A DNA stretch of 64,000 nucleotides from Aeromicrobium erythreum (GCF_001509405.1 NZ_CP011502.1:2232001-2296000), one strand, 5' to 3'. Shown: positions 8,969-19,530, numbered from the stretch's first letter. The notes: generated by a model not told the origin, from the sequence alone. Numbers and translations: made by a program.

Positions 8969-9681
8969 GGCCTGCCCTCCGCGGCCAGCACGACGACGCC
9001 GCCCATGCGGCCCGCGCGCTCGCCCTGGCGACGGTGCGACCAGAACCGGTCGTCCTCGATCGTGCAGGCTCCGGCGCCGACGTCGTGCACGGTGACACCG
9101 AGCGCCTCCAGCTGCGCGACCACACCGGCGCCCACGTCGACCGCCGGGGTGCCCCAGGACGTCGTCGACCGGGTGCCCGGGACGGCGGCGTCGACCGCGT
9201 CGGCGAGGTCGGCCGGCAGCTCGTAGCAGCGACCGCACGCGCGGGGTCCGACCCAGGCGTGCAGCGGTGCGGTCGGCCCGTCGGCCACGACACGCTCGAC
9301 CGCGCGGGGCACGACCCCGCGCACCAGCCCCTCCCGGCCGGCGTGCACCGCGGCGGCGACGGCTCCGTCCTCGCTGGCGAGCAGCACGGGCGTGCAGTCG
9401 GCGACCCTCACCACGAGCGCGACCCCGTGCGTCCGGGTGACGAGGGCGTCGGCGGTGGGGGTCGGCGTGCCACGGCCGACGAGCACCGCGTCGGGTCCGT
9501 GGACCTGGTGCATCGACACGACGTCGAGCGCGCCGTCGGACCCTGCGTCGAGTCCTCCGGCCACCGACCGGGCGGCCCGACGTCGTGCCTGCACCGCCTC
9601 GGCCGCGTCGGTGCGGCCGAGGTCGGTGCCGGCGTCGGTGAAGCCGACCTGCGCCCAGCCGAGGTCCTGGTGGAAGAACAC
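8965..9681 (-). CDS. YfiH/PgeF-family (laccase-domain) protein
   Basis: A 238-residue protein of the YfiH/LACC1 family. Members have been described as purine nucleoside phosphorylase/adenosine deaminase and, in E. coli, as the peptidoglycan editing factor PgeF. Putative metal ligands are in HQVHG, VADCTPVLL, AAVHAGREG and GPRACGRCYEL. It follows ftsZ by 35 bases and overlaps the yggS-like gene. Which activity dominates here cannot be decided, though the dcw setting fits a wall-quality role. Confidence 0.9.
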   Translation of the reverse strand: MFFHQDLGWAQVGFTDAGTDLGRTDAAEAVQARRRAARSVAGGLDAGSDGALDVVSMHQVHGPDAVLVGRGTPTPTADALVTRTHGVALVVRVADCTPVLLASEDGAVAAAVHAGREGLVRGVVPRAVERVVADGPTAPLHAWVGPRACGRCYELPADLADAVDAAVPGTRSTTSWGTPAVDVGAGVVAQLEALGVTVHDVGAGACTIEDDRFWSHRRQGERAGRMGGVVVLAAEGRP

Positions 9682-9716
9682 GTCGTCGACGGTAGCGCGG
9701 GCGGGCGACGCCGCGC

Positions 9717-10892
9717 TCAGCGCAGGAAGTCGGGGATGTCGAGGTCGTCGCCGTAGGGCACCTCGCGCGGCTCGCGCGTGGGGACCGAGCGCGGGTCGCC
9801 CGACGGCAGCGGGTCGGCCTGCGTCGACGAGGAGTACTTCTGTCCCGTGTAGGTCTCGGCGGTCGGCGGCGGCGTGCTCGGCGTGGCAGGCTCCTGTGCC
9901 GCCTGTTCCTTGAGCAGCGCCGGCTGCGAGGCGTCGCGCGCCTTCGGCTCGCCGCCGTCGAAGCCTGCCGCGATGACCGTCACGCGCACCTCGTCGCCGA
10001 GGGCGTCGTCGATGACGGCACCGAAGATGATGTTGGCCTCGGGGTGGACGGCGTCGGCGACCAGGCCTGCGGCCTCGTTGATCTCGAACAGACCGAGGTC
10101 GGAGCCACCCGCGATCGAGAGCAGGACGCCGCGCGCCCCCTCGATGGAGGCCTCGAGGAGCGGGCTGGAGACGGCCATTTCGGCGGCCACCGCGGCCCGC
10201 TGCTCGCCGCGGGCCGAGCCGATGCCCATGAGGGCGGAGCCGGCGTCGGACATGACCGACTTGACGTCGGCGAAGTCGAGGTTGATCAGACCGGGGGTCG
10301 TGATGAGGTCGGTGATGCCCGAGACGCCCTGGTGCAACACCTGGTCGGCCTGGCGGAAGGAGTCGAGCAGGCTGACGTTGGGGTCGCTGATCGACAGCAG
10401 CCGGTCGTTCGGGATGACGATGAGGGTGTCGACCTCCTCGCGCAGCGCCTGGATGCCGGCGTCGGCCTGGCCCGAGCGGTTGCGACCCTCGAACGTGAAC
10501 GGACGGGTGACGACGCCGATGGTCAGCGCGCCGAGCGAGCGGGCGATCCGTGCGACGACGGGCGCGCCGCCGGTGCCGGTGCCGCCGCCCTCGCCGGCGG
10601 TGACGAAGACCATGTCGGCGCCCTTGATGGCCTGCTCGATCTCCTCGGCGTGGTCCTCGGCGGCACGCTTGCCGATCTCGGGGTTCGCCCCGGCGCCGAG
10701 ACCGCGCGTGGAGTCGCGACCGACGTCGAGCTTGACGTCGGCGTCGCTCATGAGCAGCGCCTGCGCGTCGGTGTTGATGGCGATGAACTCGACACCCTTG
10801 AGGCCGACCTCGATCATCCTGTTCACGGCATTGACGCCGCCGCCGCCGATGCCGACGACCTTGATCACGGCGAGGTAGTTCTGGACCGCCAT
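9717..10892 (-). CDS. ftsZ: cell division GTPase FtsZ
   Basis: FtsZ polymerises into the Z ring that directs septation. The tubulin signature GGGTGTG is at residues 102-108 and the T7-loop motif NLDFAD at 204-209. After residue 320 comes a variable linker, and the conserved tail [10 protein letters not shown] ends the 391-residue protein; this tail is the SepF-binding peptide. ATG 10892 is preceded by GAAAGG. A 217-base gap to ftsQ carries a likely separate promoter, consistent with extra ftsZ expression relative to the upstream dcw genes. Confidence 0.97.
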   Translation of the reverse strand: MAVQNYLAVIKVVGIGGGGVNAVNRMIEVGLKGVEFIAINTDAQALLMSDADVKLDVGRDSTRGLGAGANPEIGKRAAEDHAEEIEQAIKGADMVFVTAGEGGGTGTGGAPVVARIARSLGALTIGVVTRPFTFEGRNRSGQADAGIQALREEVDTLIVIPNDRLLSISDPNVSLLDSFRQADQVLHQGVSGITDLITTPGLINLDFADVKSVMSDAGSALMGIGSARGEQRAAVAAEMAVSSPLLEASIEGARGVLLSIAGGSDLGLFEINEAAGLVADAVHPEANIIFGAVIDDALGDEVRVTVIAAGFDGGEPKARDASQPALLKEQAAQEPATPSTPPPTAETYTGQKYSSSTQADPLPSGDPRSVPTREPREVPYGDDLDIPDFLR

Positions 10893-10956
10893 GTGCGATG
10901 CCTTTCAGGAGGAGGGCTGGAGGGGGTCTCCCTCAAGTCTGAACGTGAACGTCAGG

Positions 10957-10972
10957 GTTATAGTTATGTCAA
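10957..10972 (-). promoter_or_regulatory. conserved-looking ftsZ upstream element
   Basis: On the minus strand this reads TTGACATAACTATAAC, an AT-rich island in GC-rich sequence, followed by CCCTGACGTTCACG. Similar elements occur between ftsQ and ftsZ in other actinobacteria (from memory). TTGACA and TATAAC are too close to be one -35/-10 pair, so TATAAC may pair with another -35, or TTGACA may belong to a different promoter. Confidence 0.45.
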
Positions 10973-11109
10973 CCTGCTGTCCGAGGATCACGCTACGCGG
11001 CGCGCGGACGCCCTCACGGACGACACGCCGCGCGTCGCGCACGCTCTGCCTCACGTCCGTCGCGCGCGCCTCTCCGAACCCGCTCGAGCCGACCCGGAGG
11101 CCGTCGGCG

Positions 11110-11835
11110 CTACTGGCGCGTGGTGGGCTGCTCGGGCGCGCTGACGTCGTAGCCGCGCGCCCGGATGCGCAGCAGGGCCCGCAGGACCTTGAGCTTCTGC
11201 TCCGGCTTGGCCGCGCTCCCCCACGTGACCGTGCGGTCGCGTGAGAGCCGCAGCGTCACGGCGTCGCGGCTCGGCGCCTCGACCGCACGGACGGCCTTCA
11301 GGAGGTCGGGGTCGTCCTTCTCCAGCCGGGCCACGACCGCGGCCGCGGCGACGACCGCCAGCTGGCGCTGCCGCGGGTCGGTGGCCGAGGTGCTGACCTC
11401 GACGAGGCCCCGGGGCGGCTGGCGCAGGGTCCGGTAGTCGATGCCGAAGCGGTCGAGCGCGCGCACGTCGCCGTCGACCCTGGTCCAGGCGACGGCGGTG
11501 CGTTCGGTGACCTCGACCCGGACGGTGCGGGGCCAGCTGCGTCGGACCTCGACGCGCTCGACCGCGGGCAGTCCCGCCACGCGGGCCTCGACGGCGGCGG
11601 TGTCGAGCCTCGCCAGGGGCGTGCCGGGCCGGACGTCCGCGACCGAGCGCACCTGCTTGACCCCGAGGGTCCTGGTGCCCTCGACCTCGACGTCGCGGAC
11701 GCCGAGGACGTGGGAGAACCAGACGAGCCAGACGAGCACGCCGACGAGGACGACGGCGCCGAGACCGCCGGCCCAGCGGAGCAGCCGCTTCCGGCGGTCG
11801 CGTCGACGCCGCTCGTGGAAGCGCTGCTCGGTCAT
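11110..11835 (-). CDS. ftsQ: cell division protein FtsQ
   Basis: FtsQ is a bitopic membrane protein of the divisome core and links FtsL/FtsB to septal synthesis. A basic N-terminus (RRRRDRRKR) precedes one membrane helix at about 22-42, then a POTRA domain (about 46-115, with VRDVEVEGTRTL) and the FtsQ domain. Length is 241 aa. Its start overlaps the murC stop by 4 bases (ATGA, 11832-11835), so it is translationally coupled to murC. Confidence 0.94.
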   Translation of the reverse strand: MTEQRFHERRRRDRRKRLLRWAGGLGAVVLVGVLVWLVWFSHVLGVRDVEVEGTRTLGVKQVRSVADVRPGTPLARLDTAAVEARVAGLPAVERVEVRRSWPRTVRVEVTERTAVAWTRVDGDVRALDRFGIDYRTLRQPPRGLVEVSTSATDPRQRQLAVVAAAAVVARLEKDDPDLLKAVRAVEAPSRDAVTLRLSRDRTVTWGSAAKPEQKLKVLRALLRIRARGYDVSAPEQPTTRQ

Positions 11836-13247
11836 GCCCCGCCCGTCCCGCGGGCGCGCAGCGCGTCGAGCAGACGCGGACCGACGACGGTCACGTCGCC
11901 GGCCCCGAGCGTGAGGACGAGGTCGCCGGGCCGCACCTGCGGCAGCAGGACGTCGTGCAGGTCGGCCACGGGCCCACCGGCGGAGGCGGGCGGGCCGTCG
12001 ACGGCGTCGACGACGAGCGCCGACGTGACGGCGGGGTCGGGGTCCTCGCGGGCGAGGTACAGGTCGGCGACCAGGACGAGGTCGGCCGCCGACAGGGCCC
12101 GGCCCATCTCGACGCCGTAGAGACGCGTGCGGCTCACCAGGTGCGGCTGGTAGGCCACGACGAGCCGCCCCTCCCCCGCGATCGAGCGGGCCGCCGCGAG
12201 GTCGGCGCGGATCTCCGTCGGGTGGTGGGCGTAGGAGTCGTAGACGACCACGCCGTCGACCTCGCCGAGCCGCTCCATCCGACGGCGGGCACCGCCGTAG
12301 GCGGCCAGGCCCTCCACGAGGGCCTCGGCCGGGTGGCCGAGGCGCAGGCCGACCGCGAGCGCGAGGAGCGCGTCCTGCGCGTAGTGGGCGCCGGGCACGG
12401 CCAGTCGGACCGGCAGGCCGGAGAGGCCGAGGCCGTCGACGGTGAAGGTCGTCGCCCCGGCGGCCACCTGCACGTCGCGGGCCCGCAGGTCGTGGCCCTC
12501 TCCCAGGCCCGTGGTGACGACGTCGAGCCCGCGCGCGGTGCCCGCGGCGGCGAGCCTGGCGGCACCCGGGTCGTCGGCACCGAGCACGAGCACCTCGCCG
12601 ACGGTCGCGACGAACTGCTCGAAGGCGGCGGCGTAGGCCTCCTCCGTCCCCCAGGTGTCGAGGTGGTCGGCGTCGACGTTGGTCACGACCGCGAGGGCCG
12701 GGTCGTAGTGCAGGAACGCGCCGTCGCTCTCGTCGGCCTCCGCGACGAGCACGTCGCCGGTGCCCACGCGTGCGTTGGTGCCAAGGCTCGCGACCTCCGC
12801 GCCGATGGCGAACGACGGCTCGGCGCCGGCGGCCACGAGGGCGCAGGTGAGCATGGCGGTGGTGGTGGTCTTGCCGTGCGTGCCCGCGACAGCGACCGTG
12901 CGCCGGTCGGTCATGACCGAGCGCAGGCCCGCCGACCGTGGCCAGAGCCGCGCACCCGACGCCGTGGCGGCCACGACCTCGGGGTTGTCCTCGCGGACGG
13001 CGGTGGACACGATGACGGTGTCGGCACCCTCGACGTGCTCCGCCGCGTGCCCGACGTGGACGGTGATGCCCTCCTCGCGCAGCGCGCGCACGACGGTGCC
13101 GTCGGCGACGTCGCTGCCGCTGACGCTCACGCCCTGCTGGGCGAGCAGCCGCGCGATCGCGGACAGGCCCGCCCCGCCGATGCCGACGAGGTGGACGCGG
13201 CCGAGGTCGTGCGGTCCGGGCACGTGGTCGGGGACGGGGACCCTCAT
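11832..13247 (-). CDS. murC: UDP-N-acetylmuramate-L-alanine ligase
   Basis: MurC adds L-Ala to UDP-MurNAc in the cytoplasm, using ATP. The Rossmann-like motif GIGGAG is at residues 22-27 and the ATP-binding P-loop GTHGKTTTT at 122-130. The central ligase domain includes EADESDGAFL and the C-terminal domain is complete (471 aa). Both ends overlap neighbours by 4 bases (murG stop and ftsQ start). Confidence 0.97.
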   Translation of the reverse strand: MRVPVPDHVPGPHDLGRVHLVGIGGAGLSAIARLLAQQGVSVSGSDVADGTVVRALREEGITVHVGHAAEHVEGADTVIVSTAVREDNPEVVAATASGARLWPRSAGLRSVMTDRRTVAVAGTHGKTTTTAMLTCALVAAGAEPSFAIGAEVASLGTNARVGTGDVLVAEADESDGAFLHYDPALAVVTNVDADHLDTWGTEEAYAAAFEQFVATVGEVLVLGADDPGAARLAAAGTARGLDVVTTGLGEGHDLRARDVQVAAGATTFTVDGLGLSGLPVRLAVPGAHYAQDALLALAVGLRLGHPAEALVEGLAAYGGARRRMERLGEVDGVVVYDSYAHHPTEIRADLAAARSIAGEGRLVVAYQPHLVSRTRLYGVEMGRALSAADLVLVADLYLAREDPDPAVTSALVVDAVDGPPASAGGPVADLHDVLLPQVRPGDLVLTLGAGDVTVVGPRLLDALRARGTGGA

Positions 13248-14329
13248 CGACCGAGCTCCCGACCTGCGGCGGCCAGGACCATGCGCGCGAGCCGGGCGTC
13301 GGCGTCGCGCGGCACGAGGTCGGTCGCCGCGGCCGACATGAGGGCCAGCCGCTCGGTGTCCTGCACGAGCGGCACGACGACCTGGTCGACCCAGGCGGGG
13401 GTCATGGCCTCGTCGTCGATGAGCAGGCCGCCGCCAGCCTGCACCACGGGGTGTGCGTTGAGCGCCTGCTCACCGTTGCCGATCGGCAGCGGGACGAACG
13501 CCGCCGGCAGCCCCACGGCGGCCACCTCGGTGACGGTGTTCGCGCCGGCGCGGCAGACGACGAGGTCGGCGGCCGCGTAGGCGAGGTCGATCCGGTCGAT
13601 GTACTGCTCGACGACGTACGGCGGGGCGTCGGCGGGACGCTCGAGCACGACCTCCTCGGGGCGTCCGGCGGCGTGGAGCACCTGGACGCCGGCCTCGGCG
13701 AGGTCGCGCGCGGCACCGCTGACCGCCTGGTTGATGCGACGGGCGCCCTGCGAGCCGCCCGTGACGAGCAGCGTCGGTCGGTCGAGGTCGAGCCCGAAGT
13801 GCGCGCGACCCTCGGCCCGCGCGGCGGAGCGGTCGAGCCCGGAGATCTGGCGACGGATCGGCAGCCCCACGTACTGCCCGTGCCGCAGCGGCGTGTCGGG
13901 GAAGCTGGTGGCGACGTGCTCGGTGAAGCGCGCGCCGAGGCGGTTGGCGATGCCCGGCTTCGCGTTGCCCTCGTGCACGACGAGCGGGACACCGCGACGT
14001 CGCGCCACGAGGTAGGCCGGGACGGAGACGTAGCCGCCGAAGCCGACGACCACGTCGGGCTGCACGCGCTCGAAGACGTCGTGCGTGGCGCGCACCGCCG
14101 CGCGGAGCCGTCCCGGCACGCGCAGCAGCGCCGCGCCGGGGCGTCGGGGCAGCGGGACCGGCGGGACGAGCTCGAGCGGGAACCCGGCCTCGGGGATGAG
14201 GGTGGTCTCCAGGCCCCGCGGGGTGCCCAGGCAGGTCACGTCGACGCCCTCGTCGCGCAGCACGGCGGCCGTCGCGAGGAGCGGGGAGGTGTGGCCGGCG
14301 GTGCCACCGCCGGCGAGGAGAGCACGCAC
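13244..14329 (-). CDS. murG: UDP-GlcNAc:lipid I N-acetylglucosaminyltransferase
   Basis: MurG converts lipid I to lipid II on the inner membrane face. The G-loop GGGTAGHTSP sits at about 7-16, HEGNAKPGIAN near 120, and the C-terminal UDP-GlcNAc-binding domain has GGSQGA and CRAGANTVTE. I chose GTG 14329 (361 aa) because CGGAGG ends 8 bases upstream; the nearby TTG 14335 is too close to that site. The start overlaps the end of ftsW. Confidence 0.95.
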   Translation of the reverse strand: MRALLAGGGTAGHTSPLLATAAVLRDEGVDVTCLGTPRGLETTLIPEAGFPLELVPPVPLPRRPGAALLRVPGRLRAAVRATHDVFERVQPDVVVGFGGYVSVPAYLVARRRGVPLVVHEGNAKPGIANRLGARFTEHVATSFPDTPLRHGQYVGLPIRRQISGLDRSAARAEGRAHFGLDLDRPTLLVTGGSQGARRINQAVSGAARDLAEAGVQVLHAAGRPEEVVLERPADAPPYVVEQYIDRIDLAYAAADLVVCRAGANTVTEVAAVGLPAAFVPLPIGNGEQALNAHPVVQAGGGLLIDDEAMTPAWVDQVVVPLVQDTERLALMSAAATDLVPRDADARLARMVLAAAGRELGR

Positions 14330-14331
14330 GG

Positions 14332-15558
14332 TCAACGCCTCCGGGCGGCGCTGCTGCGCGCGCGGCGCGCCTTGCCGGCGGCCAGCGCGCGGGCGGCGCC
14401 TGGTTCGGTGGTGGCGCAGCGCAGGAGGACGCCGCAGCCGACCAGGGTCACGAGGACGCTCGAGCCGCCGTAGGACAGCAGCGGGAGCGGGATGCCGATG
14501 ACGGGCAGCAGCCCGAGCACCATGGCGATGTTGATGGCCGCCTGCGCGGTGATCCAGATGGTGACGCCGGCGGCCGCGTAGCGCGCGAACGGGTCGCGGC
14601 TGCGGGTGGCGATGCGGACGCCGGCGACGGCCAGCAGCACGAACAGGACCAGCACGACGAGGCTGCCGAGCAGCCCCAGCTCCTCGCCGACGACGGCGAG
14701 GATGAAGTCGGTGTGCGCCTCGGGCAGCGAGCCCCACTTCTGGCGGCTGCCGCCGAGCCCGACGCCGCCGAAGCCGCCGCGCGCGAAGCCCATCATCGCG
14801 TGGACGGCCTGGTAGCCGTCCTTGTCGGGGTCGGCCATCGGGTTGAGGAAGCTCAGCATGCGCGCGACGCGGTGCGGCGCCGTGGCCACGAAGAACACGA
14901 GCAGGACGCCCACGAACGCGACGATCGCGCCGAGGAAGCGTCCGGGCAGGCCGACGACCCACAGCATGCCGACGATGACCGCGAAGAGCACCAGGGCGGT
15001 ACCGAGGTCGTTCTGGGCGACGACGAGCGCGGCGCAGAAGCCCGCGACGAGCGTCATCGGCAGCAGCACGAGCCGCGGGTTGTCGAGGTGCTTCTGGCGG
15101 CGCGCGTAGTGGTCGGCGATCCAGAGCACGAGGGTCAGCTTGAGGAACTCCGACGGCTGCAGGCGGAACCCGGCGGCGACGGGGATCCAGTTCGTGTTGC
15201 CGTTGACCTCGACGCCGACGCCCGGGATGAACGTGGCGAGCGTGAGGGCGATCGAGACCAGCAGACCGGGCAGGATCAGGCGGCGCAGCAGCGTCATGGG
15301 GATGCGCGTGACCGCGTAGGCGCCGGCCAGGCCGACGACGGCGAGCACGAGCTGGCGCTGCACGATGGCGAAGGAGTTGCCGTAGACCTGCAGCGAGAGC
15401 ACCGAGCTGGCGCTGAGCACCATGATCAGGCCGAGGCCGAGGAGCAGCGCCGTGGTGCCGAGCACGAGCTGGTACGACGCGAGCGGACGGTCGAGCAGAC
15501 GCTGGGCGCCGGCGACGGCGCTGCCGGAGGACCGCGGCGACTTGTCGGTGGTGCTCAT
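14332..15558 (-). CDS. ftsW: septal SEDS peptidoglycan glycosyltransferase FtsW
   Basis: FtsW polymerises lipid II at the septum together with its partner PBP FtsI, encoded upstream. The 408-residue protein has about ten hydrophobic segments, plus SEDS motifs such as LQPSEFLKL, AQNDLGTALV and a C-terminal LPLLSYGGSSV. Chosen start is ATG 15558, 7 bases after the murD stop. A basic tail (KARRARSSAARRR) ends the protein. Confidence 0.96.
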   Translation of the reverse strand: MSTTDKSPRSSGSAVAGAQRLLDRPLASYQLVLGTTALLLGLGLIMVLSASSVLSLQVYGNSFAIVQRQLVLAVVGLAGAYAVTRIPMTLLRRLILPGLLVSIALTLATFIPGVGVEVNGNTNWIPVAAGFRLQPSEFLKLTLVLWIADHYARRQKHLDNPRLVLLPMTLVAGFCAALVVAQNDLGTALVLFAVIVGMLWVVGLPGRFLGAIVAFVGVLLVFFVATAPHRVARMLSFLNPMADPDKDGYQAVHAMMGFARGGFGGVGLGGSRQKWGSLPEAHTDFILAVVGEELGLLGSLVVLVLFVLLAVAGVRIATRSRDPFARYAAAGVTIWITAQAAINIAMVLGLLPVIGIPLPLLSYGGSSVLVTLVGCGVLLRCATTEPGAARALAAGKARRARSSAARRR

Positions 15559-15565
15559 CGCACGC

Positions 15566-17032
15566 TCACGCGGTGGGGAGCCGGCGCACCGACGCGGCGA
15601 AGGCGTCGCCCCGTGCGGCGTAGTCACGGAACTGGTCCATGGACGCGCAGCCGGGCGCCAGCAGCACCGTGTCACCCGTGCGCGCGAGGGCGGCTGCTGC
15701 CGCGACGACGTCGTCCATGAGGCCATCCTCCCCGCCGACGACCTCCGTGACGGGCACATCCGGCGCGTGTCGGGCCAGCGCCTCCGCGACCACGGCGCGG
15801 TCGGTGCCGATGAGCACCACGCCGCGCAGTCGCTCCCGGGCGGCCTCGACGAGCTCCTCGAAGCGGGCGCCCTTGGCGAGCCCCCCGGCGATCCACACGG
15901 CCGACTCGACGCCGCGCAGCGAGGCGAGGGCGGCGTGGGGGTTGGTGGCCTTGGAGTCGTCGACGTAGCGGACGCCGTCGACCTCGGCGACGAGGTCGGC
16001 GCGGTGCGGTCCCCGGCGGAAGCCGCGCAGCCCGTCGCGCACGGCCCTCGGCTCGACCCCGTGCGCGCGGGCGAGCGCCGCGGCGGCGAGGGCGTTGGCC
16101 ACGGTGTGCGGCGCGTCGTCGGGCAGGTCGGCGACCGAGCCGAGCTCGGCGGCACTGTTCTGGCGGTCCGGGGCGAAGGCACGGTCGGCGAGCAGGCCGT
16201 CGACGACGCCGAGCATCCCGGGCGCAGGGACGCCCAGGGTGAACCCGATGGCGCGGGCGCCTTCCTGGACGTCGGCGTCGCGCACGAGCTGCTCGGTGCG
16301 GGGGTCCTCGACGTTGTAGACGCACGCCCGCTCGACGTTCTCGTACACCCGGCCCTTGGCGTGGGCGTAGGCGTCGAGCGTGCCGTGCCAGTCGAGGTGG
16401 TCGTCGGCGATGTTCAGCACGGCCGACGCCTCTGCAGCGAGCGAGGAGCTCCAGTGCAGCTGGAAGCTGGAGAGCTCGACGGCGAGGACGTCGAGCGGCT
16501 CGGGGTCCATGACCGCCTCGAGGACGGGGCGTCCGACGTTGCCGACCGCGGCGCTGCGCAGTCCGGCGGCGCGCAGGATCGCGTCGAGCATCTGCACGGT
16601 GGTCGTCTTGCCGTTGGTGCCGGTGACGCACAGCCACGGCGGCGCGTCGGGACCGCGCAGGCGCCACGCCAGCTCGACCTCCCCCCACACGGGCACGCCA
16701 CGCTCGGCGGCAGCGCGCAGTGCCGGCGACTCCGGACGCCAGCCCGGCGACGTGACGACGAGGTCGACGTCGTCAGGGAGCGTGGCCGTGGCGCCGGGCT
16801 CGAGACGCAACGTGACGCCGAGCGTCTCCAGCAGCGTGGCCTGCTCGGCGCGGGCCGAGCCGTCGTCGGGGACGCGCTCGTCGAGGACCGTGACGCTCGC
16901 CCCGAGGTGCTGCAGGGTGTCGGCCGCGGCGAAGCCGCTGACCCCGAAGCCGGTGACGACGGCGCGCACGCCGGTCCAGTCATCGCCGACGCCGAGGGTC
17001 TCGACGTCGCGACGCGGGTGCTCCGTGCTCAT
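15566..17032 (-). CDS. murD: UDP-MurNAc-L-alanine:D-glutamate ligase
   Basis: MurD adds D-Glu to UDP-MurNAc-L-Ala. The N-terminal UDP-binding region has [10 protein letters not shown] at about 27-36. The P-loop GTNGKTTT is at 138-145, and [18 protein letters not shown] and [10 protein letters not shown] follow. The open frame runs far upstream opposite other genes, but ATG 17032 overlaps the mraY stop in ATGA and gives a typical 488 residues. Confidence 0.96.
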   Translation of the reverse strand: MSTEHPRRDVETLGVGDDWTGVRAVVTGFGVSGFAAADTLQHLGASVTVLDERVPDDGSARAEQATLLETLGVTLRLEPGATATLPDDVDLVVTSPGWRPESPALRAAAERGVPVWGEVELAWRLRGPDAPPWLCVTGTNGKTTTVQMLDAILRAAGLRSAAVGNVGRPVLEAVMDPEPLDVLAVELSSFQLHWSSSLAAEASAVLNIADDHLDWHGTLDAYAHAKGRVYENVERACVYNVEDPRTEQLVRDADVQEGARAIGFTLGVPAPGMLGVVDGLLADRAFAPDRQNSAAELGSVADLPDDAPHTVANALAAAALARAHGVEPRAVRDGLRGFRRGPHRADLVAEVDGVRYVDDSKATNPHAALASLRGVESAVWIAGGLAKGARFEELVEAARERLRGVVLIGTDRAVVAEALARHAPDVPVTEVVGGEDGLMDDVVAAAAALARTGDTVLLAPGCASMDQFRDYAARGDAFAASVRRLPTA

Positions 17033-18093
17033 CGGAAGGCGAGCCATTCCCAGTAGAAGACGCCGAGACCGGCGGCGACGCACAGCCCGCTGATGATCCA
17101 GAACCGGACGACGATGGTGATCTCGGCCCAGCCGAGCAGCTCGAAGTGGTGCTGGAGCGGTGCCATGCGGAAGATCCGCTTGCCGCCGGTGGCCTTGAAG
17201 TACGCGACCTGGAGGATCACCGAGAACGTGATGGCGACGAACAGGCCGCCGATGATCACGAGGAGCAGCTCGGTGCGGGTCATGAGCGCGAACCCGGCCA
17301 TGGCGCCGCCGAGCGACAGCGACCCCGTGTCGCCCATGAAGATCTTCGCCGGCGAGGCATTCCACCAGAGGAAGCCGAAGCAGGCCCCGGTGATCGCCGC
17401 GGCCACCACCGCCAGGTCGAGCGGGTCCCTCACCTCGTAGCAGCGGCTGACCTGCTCGGTCGCGCAGCTCTGGTTGTACTGCCAGACGTTGATGACGACG
17501 AACGCGCCGAAGACCATGACGGAGGCGCCGGTGGCCAGGCCGTCGAGGCCGTCGGCGAGGTTCACGCCGTTGCTGGCCCCGGCGATCATGAGCAGGACCC
17601 AGACGACCAGCAGCACGGTGGGCAGCTGGGTGCCGGGGATGTCGCGCACGAAGGAGATCGCGTGCGAGATCGGTGTGCGCCCGTTCTCGTCCTCCCAGCC
17701 GATGGCGAGCACCGCGAAGACGAGGCCGACGAGCACCTGGCCGATCATCTTGGCCTTGCTGCGCAACCCGAGGCTGCGCTGCTTGGAGATCTTGATGTAG
17801 TCGTCGAGGAAGCCGATGAGCCCGAGCCCCGCGAAGAGGAACAGCAGCAGCAGGGCCGAGGCGCTGGGCGGGTAGCCGGTGACCAGCTTGGCGATCGCGT
17901 AGGCGAGCAGCGACGCGAGGATGATGACCGTGCCGCCCATGGTCGGCGTGCCGCGCTTGACGTGGTGCGAGGTGGGGCCGTCGTCGCGGATCAGCTGCCC
18001 GTAGCCCTTCTTGACCAGCACGTTGATGGCCACGCGCGTGCCCAGCAGGGTGCCCACGAGGGCGACGGCTGAGGCGATCAGGACGGCGAGCAT
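17029..18093 (-). CDS. mraY: phospho-MurNAc-pentapeptide transferase
   Basis: MraY transfers phospho-MurNAc-pentapeptide to undecaprenyl phosphate, forming lipid I. Ten membrane segments are predicted over 354 residues. Signature sites are [19 protein letters not shown] near the N-terminus, the catalytic DD at 97-98 in GFLDDYIKI, and [13 protein letters not shown]. Overlaps murD by 4 bases. An 81-base gap separates it from murF and holds GGTCCGGGTCG-like short repeats but no clear promoter. Confidence 0.97.
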   Translation of the reverse strand: MLAVLIASAVALVGTLLGTRVAINVLVKKGYGQLIRDDGPTSHHVKRGTPTMGGTVIILASLLAYAIAKLVTGYPPSASALLLLFLFAGLGLIGFLDDYIKISKQRSLGLRSKAKMIGQVLVGLVFAVLAIGWEDENGRTPISHAISFVRDIPGTQLPTVLLVVWVLLMIAGASNGVNLADGLDGLATGASVMVFGAFVVINVWQYNQSCATEQVSRCYEVRDPLDLAVVAAAITGACFGFLWWNASPAKIFMGDTGSLSLGGAMAGFALMTRTELLLVIIGGLFVAITFSVILQVAYFKATGGKRIFRMAPLQHHFELLGWAEITIVVRFWIISGLCVAAGLGVFYWEWLAFR

Positions 18094-18174
18094 GCGGGCG
18101 GTGGTCCTCTCGGGGGGTTCGGGGCGGGGCGCGAGGCTGGTCCGGGTCGGGGTGGTCCGGGTCGAGTATGCCGG

Positions 18175-19530
18175 TCAGGGCTCGAGCAGGCGCGTCGTGA
18201 CCCGCTCGAGGCGGGCACCTCTCGATGCTTTCACGAGGACCGCGTCGCCCGGGGAGAGCCACGCCCGGAGCGTGTCGAGGGCCACGTCGACGTCGGGCAC
18301 GGCGAGGCCGACGTCGCCGGCACCCTCCGCGATGCCGCGCGCGCCGTCGCCGACCGCGACGACGAGCGACGTCCCGAGCTCGGCCGCGGCCCGCCCGACC
18401 TCGACGTGCCGGGCGTGGGCGTCGGCGCCGAGCTCGAGCATCTCCCCCAGCACGGCCACGCGGCGCTGCGCGCCGAGCCCGGAGAGGGCCTCCAGCGCTG
18501 CCCGCACCGACTCGGGGTTGGCGTTGTAGGAGTCGTCGAGCACGACGACGCCGTCGGCGCGCTCGTGCCGCTCGAGGCGCTGCGCGGTGGCAGGTGCGTA
18601 GTCGTCGAGCGAGGTGCCTGCCACGGGCAGCCCGAGGCCGGCGAGCAGGGCGAGCGCGGCGGCGGCGTTGGACGCCTGGTGCACGCCGAGGAGCGGCACG
18701 TGCGTGGTCCAGCGCTCGGACCCGTGCTCGAGCACGACGTCGGGCTCGCCGTGGGCGTCGAGCGTCACGTCGACGACGCGCACGTCGTCGGGACCCTGGG
18801 CGGCCCGGCCGAACCGGACGACCTCGCAGCCCGCAGGAACGCGCGGCTCCATGGCGTCGACGCGGACGTCGTCGGCGTTGAGCACGGCGGTGCCACCCGG
18901 TCGCAGGCCCTCGACGATCTCGCCCTTGCCGATCGCGATGTTGTCGACCGACCCGAACTCGCCCACGTGGGCGCTGCCGACGTTGAGCACGGTCGAGACG
19001 TGCGGCGGCGCGACCCGGCACAGGCGTGCGACGTGCCCGATCCCCCGAGCCCCCATCTCGACCACCAGGTAGCGGGTGGCGAGGTCGGCCCGCAGGACGG
19101 TCAGCGGGACGCCGAGCTCGTTGTTGTAGTTGCCGGCCGTGGCGACGGTGGGCCCGACCCGGCCGAGGAGGTGGGCCAGGAGGTCCTTGACGCTGGTCTT
19201 GCCCTGGGAGCCGGTGAGCGCGACGACCTGGACGTCGAGCAGGTCGAGGACGTGCCGGGCCAGCCGGCCGAGGGCGTCGGTGACGTCGTCGACGACGACG
19301 GTCGGCGCCTCGACGGGGCGCGAGGCGAGCACGGCGACCGCTCCGCCCTGCAGGGCGGCGCCGACGAAGTCGTGCCCGTCGACCCGCTCCCCCGCCAGGG
19401 CGACGAAGAGCCCGCCGGGCGTCACGGCGCGCGAGTCGAGGGTGGCGGGTGCGGTGACGACGACGTCGCCGTCGCCGTGCACCACGCCGCCGACGGCCTG
19501 GGCGATCGCGGCGAGGCTGAGCGGGATCAT
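18175..19530 (-). CDS. murF: UDP-MurNAc-tripeptide:D-Ala-D-Ala ligase
   Basis: MurF adds D-Ala-D-Ala, completing the UDP-MurNAc-pentapeptide. The P-loop is GSQGKTS at 107-113. GNYNNELGVPLT, the MGARGIGH region and DDSYNANPESV match the family. It is 451 aa long, and the start overlaps the murE stop by 4 bases. Confidence 0.96.
   Translation of the reverse strand: MIPLSLAAIAQAVGGVVHGDGDVVVTAPATLDSRAVTPGGLFVALAGERVDGHDFVGAALQGGAVAVLASRPVEAPTVVVDDVTDALGRLARHVLDLLDVQVVALTGSQGKTSVKDLLAHLLGRVGPTVATAGNYNNELGVPLTVLRADLATRYLVVEMGARGIGHVARLCRVAPPHVSTVLNVGSAHVGEFGSVDNIAIGKGEIVEGLRPGGTAVLNADDVRVDAMEPRVPAGCEVVRFGRAAQGPDDVRVVDVTLDAHGEPDVVLEHGSERWTTHVPLLGVHQASNAAAALALLAGLGLPVAGTSLDDYAPATAQRLERHERADGVVVLDDSYNANPESVRAALEALSGLGAQRRVAVLGEMLELGADAHARHVEVGRAAAELGTSLVVAVGDGARGIAEGAGDVGLAVPDVDVALDTLRAWLSPGDAVLVKASRGARLERVTTRLLEP

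Noticed and set aside
11955..13580. Long plus-strand ORF opposite murC/murG
   Set aside because: Antisense shadow of murC; no domain and atypical composition.
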